A stretch of DNA of 64,000 nt. Source: RYN-230 sp963829725 (GTDB lineage: Bacteria > Actinomycetota > Actinomycetes > Streptosporangiales > Streptosporangiaceae). The stretch's first letter is position 1. Each line of letters starts with the position of its first letter. Made by a program: the position numbers and the translations under genes. Below the pieces are notes generated by a model that saw only the letters and a program-made list of their open reading frames with translations, did not search any database and was not told where the DNA came from. Below, piece after piece: positions 59,537 through 64,000 of the stretch. The stretch covers positions 496,001 through 560,000 of the forward strand of contig CAWHJW010000010.1 of assembly GCA_963829725.1 (NCBI GenBank), in the 5' to 3' direction.

Positions 59537-60316
59537 ATGCCCGAGGGCGACACGGTCTGGCATGCGGCGCTGCGGCTTCGCGAGGGACTCGAGGGGAGGG
59601 TCCTCACGCGCAGCGACTTCCGTGTCCCCCGGTACGCCACCACCGACCTGACCGGGCGCCGGGTGACCGAATCCGTGTCCCGTGGCAAGCACCTGCTCAC
59701 CCGGGTGGACGGTGGCCTGACCGTGCACACGCACCTGAAGATGGAGGGCGCCTGGCGGGTCCGGCCGGCCAGCTTCCGGGTGACCGACGGGCACCGGATC
59801 AGGCTGGTGCTGGCCAACGACGAGTGGCAGGCGATCGGCTATCAGCTCGGCATCGTCGAGGTGCTGCCCACCAGCAAGGAAGACGAGGTGGTCGGCCACC
59901 TCGGGCCCGACCTGCTCGGACCGGACTGGGATGCCGCCGAGGCGGTACACCGGCTGCTGGCGCAGCCGGAGCGCACCGCCAGCGACGCCCTGCTCGACCA
60001 GCGTAACCTGGCCGGCATCGGCAACGTGTACCGGTGCGAGCTGCTGTTCCTGCGCGGCATCAGCCCGTGGCGGCCGATCGGGGAGGTGCCGGATCCGGAC
60101 GCACTGGTCGCCCTGGCCCAGCGGCTGCTGGCCGCCAACGCCCGCCGCATCGGGCACATCACCACCGGCATCATGCAGCGCGGCCAGGAGCACTGGGTCT
60201 ACGGCCGGGGCGGCCGCCCGTGCCGCCGGTGCGGGACCCCGGTCCGGCGCGCCGACCAGGGCGCGGAGCCGGAGGCCCGGATCACCTTCTGGTGCCCGCA
60301 CTGCCAGCCCTGGTAA
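59537..60316 (+). CDS. Fpg/Nei-family DNA glycosylase (endonuclease VIII type)
   Basis: 259 residues. Excises oxidised pyrimidines. P2-E3 catalytic pair (MPEGDTVWHAA), helix-two-turn-helix with NLAGIGNVYRCELLF, and C-terminal zinc finger CRRCGTP...CPHC. Closest to actinobacterial Nei1/Nei2. The ATG is preceded six bases upstream by TACCCT, possibly a leaderless -10. Confidence 0.93.
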   Translation: MPEGDTVWHAALRLREGLEGRVLTRSDFRVPRYATTDLTGRRVTESVSRGKHLLTRVDGGLTVHTHLKMEGAWRVRPASFRVTDGHRIRLVLANDEWQAIGYQLGIVEVLPTSKEDEVVGHLGPDLLGPDWDAAEAVHRLLAQPERTASDALLDQRNLAGIGNVYRCELLFLRGISPWRPIGEVPDPDALVALAQRLLAANARRIGHITTGIMQRGQEHWVYGRGGRPCRRCGTPVRRADQGAEPEARITFWCPHCQPW

Positions 60317-60353
60317 GGCCGGCCTGGCCCGCTAAGCCCGCCCAGGACCTAAA

Positions 60354-60401
60354 AGGACAACTCGCCTGGCGGCGGCCCCCGGCCGCCAGGCGAGTTGTCC
60401 T
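60354..60401. terminator. Bidirectional terminator with perfect 20-base arms
   Basis: AGGACAACTCGCCTGGCGGC (60354-60373) and its exact complement (60382-60401) around an 8-base loop, between the convergent nei-like and ABC permease genes; it has a short A-run on the left. Confidence 0.85.
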
Positions 60402-60414
60402 GCGACGCGCGGTC

Positions 60415-61251
60415 CTACGCGTCCCGCTTCAGGAAGACGAACGCCCCCGCGATGATCGCGATCACCGCGTAGGCAGCGAACACGGCGAACCCGGTCCACG
60501 GCGAGAACATGCTCGGCTGGCCCGGCGGCTGGACCGTGGTCCAGATCTGGCTGCCCGCGTTGAACGGGATCCACTTGTCCACGTGGTCCTGCCAGTTCGA
60601 CGGCAGGAAGTTGATCAGCACGAACAGCACGAACAGCAGCCCGATGGACGCGGTGATCGCCCCCGCGGTGTGCCTCAGCAGCGCGCCCAGGCCGAAGGCC
60701 AGCATCCCGCAGACGGCCAGGAACAGCGCGCCGCCGATGACCGCGCGCAGCACGTTGGGATCGCCCAGGGTGACGTTCAGGTGCTTGGAGGACAGGATGG
60801 CCTGGCCGATGAAGAACGACACGAACGCCGCGACCAGCCCGGTGACCAGGCTGACCAGGAAGAACACCACGCCCTTGGCCGCGAGCACGGTACCCCGCCG
60901 CGGCTGCACGGTCAGTGAGCTGCGGATCATCCCGGTCGAGTACTCGGAGGTGATGGTCAGGGCCCCGAGCACCGTGATGATGAGCTGGCCCAGGATCAGG
61001 CCGGCCAGGCTTCGCTGGGTCGCGTCGAAGAACGGCCCGTGGTGATCACCGCGCGAGACCGCGCCCACGCAGGCCAGGGTGCCAATCCCGATCGTGATCA
61101 CGACCAGGGTGATGAGTGTCCAGTAAGTGGACCGGACCGAGCGGATCTTCGTGAACTCCGAGCGGAGCGCGCCGGGGAACCCGGCCCGGCCGGACGGCGC
61201 GGCCCCCAGGGCCGGCGCGGAACTGCCCGGCAGCTGTGTCGTCGTGGCCAT
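60415..61251 (-). CDS. ABC transporter permease (ABC-2 / Nat-type)
   Basis: 278 residues, six spans, starting with a disordered N-terminus then ALRSEFTKIRSVRSTYWTL, the usual lead-in of actinobacterial ABC-2 permeases, and TITSEYSTGMIRSSLTVQPRRG. Substrate unknown. Starts one base after the ATPase stop. Confidence 0.9.
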   Translation of the reverse strand: MATTTQLPGSSAPALGAAPSGRAGFPGALRSEFTKIRSVRSTYWTLITLVVITIGIGTLACVGAVSRGDHHGPFFDATQRSLAGLILGQLIITVLGALTITSEYSTGMIRSSLTVQPRRGTVLAAKGVVFFLVSLVTGLVAAFVSFFIGQAILSSKHLNVTLGDPNVLRAVIGGALFLAVCGMLAFGLGALLRHTAGAITASIGLLFVLFVLINFLPSNWQDHVDKWIPFNAGSQIWTTVQPPGQPSMFSPWTGFAVFAAYAVIAIIAGAFVFLKRDA

Positions 61252-61252
61252 G

Positions 61253-62233
61253 TCAGAGCACCTCTCCTGAGGTCACCGGCTGGGCAGTACCGGGGGCGGC
61301 AGGCCCGCCGGGGCCGGATCCGCCGATGTCGGCAGTGGCGTGGAACTCCACGCTGGACGCGGTAAGTTCCATGAACGCCTGCTCCAGCGAGGCGTGTGCC
61401 TGGGCCAGCTCGTGCAGCCGGATGCCGCGCTCGAAGGCCAGGTCCCCGATCTGGTCCGGGGCCAGGCCCTGGACCACGAACGCGCCGTCCGGGGCGTCGG
61501 TGACGTGGCCGCCGGCCAGCGCGACCACGCTGCGCAGGTCGTCGGCCGCAGGCGTGCGGACCCGGACCGTCTGCACCGAGTTACGGGCGATGAATTCGGC
61601 CACGGTGCAGTCGGCGATGAGCCGCCCCCGCCCGATGACCAGGAGATGATCCGCTGTGTTCTCCATCTCCGACATGAGGTGGCTGGACACGAACACGGTC
61701 CGGCCCTCCGCGGCGAGCGCCTTCATCAGGTTCCTGATCCACAGGATTCCCTCGGGGTCCAGACCGTTGACCGGCTCGTCGAACATGAGGATGGCCGGGT
61801 CGCCGAGCAGCGCCCCGGCGATGCCGAGACGCTGGCCCATGCCGAGGGAGAATCCCTTGGACCGCTTGCGGGCCACGTCGCTGAGGCCGACCAGGTCGAG
61901 CACCTCATCGACGCGGCGCGCAGGCAGGTTGTTGGTCTGGGCCAGGCAGAGCAGATGGTTGTAGGCGCTGCGGCCGCCGTGCATCGCCTTGGCGTCCAGT
62001 AGCGCGCCCACCTCCCGCATCGGCTGGGCCAGCTCGCGGAAATCCTGGCCGTGCACGGTGACGCTGCCCTTGGTGGGGCGGTCCAGCCCCAGGATGAGCC
62101 GCATGGTGGTGGTCTTCCCCGCCCCGTTGGGGCCCAGGAAGCCAGTGATCCGGCCTGGCTCCACAGTGAACGTCAGGTGGTCTACGGCCACCTTGTCCCC
62201 GTACCGCTTGGTGAGGCTGCGCGCCTCAATCAT
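61253..62233 (-). CDS. ABC transporter ATPase
   Basis: 326 residues. Walker A GPNGAGKTTT, variant signature FSLGMGQRLGIA, Walker B ILMFDEP, H-loop SSHLMSE; C-terminal domain typical of bacitracin/daunorubicin-type exporters. Coupled to the permease downstream. Confidence 0.94.
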   Translation of the reverse strand: MIEARSLTKRYGDKVAVDHLTFTVEPGRITGFLGPNGAGKTTTMRLILGLDRPTKGSVTVHGQDFRELAQPMREVGALLDAKAMHGGRSAYNHLLCLAQTNNLPARRVDEVLDLVGLSDVARKRSKGFSLGMGQRLGIAGALLGDPAILMFDEPVNGLDPEGILWIRNLMKALAAEGRTVFVSSHLMSEMENTADHLLVIGRGRLIADCTVAEFIARNSVQTVRVRTPAADDLRSVVALAGGHVTDAPDGAFVVQGLAPDQIGDLAFERGIRLHELAQAHASLEQAFMELTASSVEFHATADIGGSGPGGPAAPGTAQPVTSGEVL

Positions 62234-62399
62234 CGACGTTTCCCTTCTGCGCCCGGGCCTGCTGTCGCCGGCCTCGCAGCCAAGTCTCCCGGGCCGGGCG
62301 GTCCCGGCACATCGGCCACGCGGGCGATCCGTATCCCCCTGTGGGTGGATGGGCCGGCTCAGCCCAGGGGCGGGCAGCCGATTCGGGCGGAAGGGGCGT

Positions 62400-63470
62400 T
62401 CAGCCTGACGAGTCGCTGAAGTGCAGGGCGCTGAGCGGCGGGCTCACCATCTCCGCGGTGACCTGGTCCGCCGACCAGGCGGCCGCGCATAGCGCGCGCA
62501 GCCCGTCCATGGTGTCCCCGGAGCCGTCCAGGGCCAGCGGCTCCCCGGCCCCGGCGTAGCGCGCCGTCCACCGCGCCGCAGCGGAACGTGGTGCCGTCAC
62601 CGTCGACCGCGGGATGCCGCTCCAGCAGGCCGGACAGGTCCGCGGCCAGGTAGGTGGGCCGCTGCCGGGGCCGGCCAGCAGCACGTCCTCCGGCCGGGTC
62701 ACCCCGGTGAACACCAGCAGGCTGTCCGCCCCGGCACGCACGGCGCCCTCGATGTCGGTGTCCAGCCGGTCCCCCACGATGAGCGGGCGGCGGGCTCCGG
62801 TGCGGGCGACCGCCTCGGCGTGCAGCGGCGGTTCCGGCTTCCCGGCCACCACCGGCTGCTGGCCGGTCGCATGCACGATCACCTGGGCGAGCGAGCCGTT
62901 GCCCGGCTGGCGGCCACGGGCGGTGGGCATCGTCGCGTCGGCGTTGGAGGCGACGAACCAGGCCCCGGCGGCGACGGCGAGTGCCCCTTCACAGAGCAGC
63001 GGGTAGCCGATGCCAGGGGCGTAGCCCTGGACCACCGCGGCCGGCTTGTCCAGCGCCACCGTCACCGGGCGGAACCCGCGGTCCCGGACCGCGATGCGCA
63101 GCCCGTTGCCGCCCACCACCAGTACCGCGGCACCGGGCTCCAGCCGCCCGGCCAGCAGGGTGGCCACGGCCTGGGCTGAGGTCACCACATCGGAGGCGAC
63201 CGCGGGCACGCCGAAGCTGACGATCTGCGCAGCGATGGCCGACGGGGTCCGCGAGGAGTTGTTCGTCACGAAGGCCAGCCGCATCCCGTCCTCGGCCGCC
63301 TTGGCCAGTGCCTCCGGAGCCCCGGGAACCGCCGAGGGCCCCAGGTAGACGACACCGTCCAGGTCGAGCAAGGCCACGTCGTAGTCCTGGCTGAGTGGCC
63401 CGGCGCTCCCCCGCAGCAGGCCCGGCTCGGGCCAGGCTCTCCTGGGCCTGGCCCGGCTGTTGCTGGCCAT
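62400..63470 (-). CDS. HAD-superfamily phosphatase (Rv1692-like), with two compensating frame changes
   Basis: DxD nucleophile YDVALLDLDGVVYLG, VTNNSSRTPS and GDRLDTDIEGA mark a NagD-type HAD phosphatase; the Mycobacterium homologue at this position is a glycerol-3-phosphate phosphatase. Between about 62670 and 62587 the frame is out: QRPTYLAADLSGLLERHPAVDGDGTTFRCGA lies in the neighbouring frame (split here by normal turns), and the original frame resumes at WTARYAG. One missing C and one extra G explain it. Start uncertain: ATG 63470, or GTG 63495 overlapping the TPR stop in another frame. Confidence 0.85.
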   Translation of the reverse strand: MASNSRARPRRAWPEPGLLRGSAGPLSQDYDVALLDLDGVVYLGPSAVPGAPEALAKAAEDGMRLAFVTNNSSRTPSAIAAQIVSFGVPAVASDVVTSAQAVATLLAGRLEPGAAVLVVGGNGLRIAVRDRGFRPVTVALDKPAAVVQGYAPGIGYPLLCEGALAVAAGAWFVASNADATMPTARGRQPGNGSLAQVIVHATGQQPVVAGKPEPPLHAEAVARTGARRPLIVGDRLDTDIEGAVRAGADSLLVFTGVTRPEDVLLAGPGSGPPTWPRTCPACWSGIPRSTVTAPRSAAARWTARYAGAGEPLALDGSGDTMDGLRALCAAAWSADQVTAEMVSPPLSALHFSDSSG

Positions 63471-63491
63471 TCCGGGCTTGGCTCGCAGCGG

Positions 63492-63992
63492 TCACCGGCG
63501 GCTCATCCCGTCGTCGCCGCCGGCCGACGGGCTGCCCGCCGCCTCCGACCGCGCCTTGAGCGTGGCCCGGACGCCGCGCAGGGCGTCGGTGTAGTGCCGC
63601 AGTTCGGGCCGCATGGCCGCGGCCAGCGCGAGGTGCTCTGCGGCGGCGGACGGGTTCCCGTCCCGGGCCAGCGCCAGGCCGAGGCCGAAATGCGCGTAGT
63701 CGTCGCTGGGGCTGGCTTCCACGATCTGCCGGAAGGTGCGCGCCGCGGCCGCGTACCGGCGGGCGCCGAACTGGGCACGGGCCAGCGCCTCCAGCACGCT
63801 GCGGGCCCCGGGCTCGGCTTCCGCGGCGCGTTCCAGCAACTGGGCGGCGGCGGCGGCGCTGCCCCGGCCGAGCAGCTCGAGGCCCCGCTGGTACCAGGTG
63901 TATGCGTCACCATGCGGGGCCTGAGAGTCATCACGCGACTGCGGATTTTCCTCCGGGCGGGAATCCTGGCCGCCCAGCGGTGCTTCTGTCAT
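63492..63992 (-). CDS. TPR-repeat protein (Rv1691-like)
   Basis: 166 residues; helical repeats YQRGLELLGRGSAAAAAQLLERA, VLEALARAQFGARRYAAAARTF and YAHFGLGLALARDGNPSAAAEHL form three TPR units, usually for protein binding. First gene seen of the HAD/TlyA neighbourhood. Ribosome site lies at the window edge, so the start is provisional. Confidence 0.82.
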   Translation of the reverse strand: MTEAPLGGQDSRPEENPQSRDDSQAPHGDAYTWYQRGLELLGRGSAAAAAQLLERAAEAEPGARSVLEALARAQFGARRYAAAARTFRQIVEASPSDDYAHFGLGLALARDGNPSAAAEHLALAAAMRPELRHYTDALRGVRATLKARSEAAGSPSAGGDDGMSRR

Positions 63993-64000
63993 ATGTGCAG

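Overview
The window is chromosomal DNA from a high-GC actinobacterium. GC-rich codon use, GTG starts, chains of GTGA/ATGA start-stop overlaps and gene content all point there. The right end (about 51-64 kb) reproduces the conserved actinobacterial neighbourhood known from Mycobacterium tuberculosis Rv1691-Rv1698: TPR protein, HAD phosphatase, small protein, TlyA, NAD kinase, RecN, SteA, MctB. Here an ABC transporter, a Nei-type glycosylase and an SCP2-like protein sit between the HAD gene and the small protein. UDP-galactopyranose mutase and a GlfT2-type galactofuranosyltransferase suggest a galactofuranose-containing cell-wall glycan. Genus cannot be assigned from the sequence alone.

Layout. 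0.1-7.6 kb: PASTA-less Ser/Thr kinase, MFS exporter, HrpA helicase carrying an inserted palindromic repeat. 7.6-10.1 kb: GntR repressor and a 75-aa protein diverging from a symmetric operator, a beta-lactamase-fold hydrolase, and a chimeric ECF-sigma/MATE relic. 10.4-14.0 kb: MptB-like mannosyltransferase and a two-component system. 14.2-17.9 kb: a redox operon of a small Thr/Ser-rich membrane protein, ApbE flavin transferase, ferric-reductase-like cytochrome b, NuoF-like dehydrogenase and ferredoxin. 18.1-21.7 kb: small stress-type proteins, a ricin-lectin relic, a DrrAB-type ABC exporter, an SRPBCC protein. 21.7-32 kb: glycan locus (GT-C enzyme, GlfT2, Glf and GT2 in one translationally coupled operon; divergent sulfotransferase plus GlfT1-like GT2; another GT-C protein). 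32.3-43.7 kb: PP2C-like protein, LysR with divergent NTF2-like protein, aldo-keto reductase, alcohol dehydrogenase, small proteins, two lipoproteins, and UvrA. 44-48.4 kb: MBL hydrolase, class F sortase, DUF4397 surface protein and a membrane protein. 48.6-54.9 kb: envelope operon (SteA, MctB, MraY/WecA-like transferase, MurJ-like flippase, GT4). 54.9-64 kb: the RecN/NadK/TlyA and HAD/TPR neighbourhood.

Three observations stand out. (1) A dispersed GC-rich palindromic repeat lies inside hrpA, at the translated 3' end of the ferric-reductase gene, and beside an aldo-keto reductase stop; this resembles coding-region palindromic elements such as those of Rickettsia. (2) The redox operon has a flavinylating enzyme but no classical FMN-binding domain protein; the only visible candidate substrate is the small Thr/Ser-rich membrane protein. 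(3) UvrA carries substitutions in the signature of its first ATPase domain and the Walker A of its second, which would meet in one composite ATP site. Several conserved genes (recN, tlyA, the HAD gene, mctB, the 46.8-48.4 kb gene, the MATE relic) are broken by single-base changes, mostly in short homopolymers, so many apparent frameshifts may be consensus errors. No tRNA, rRNA, CRISPR array or intact insertion sequence was seen.
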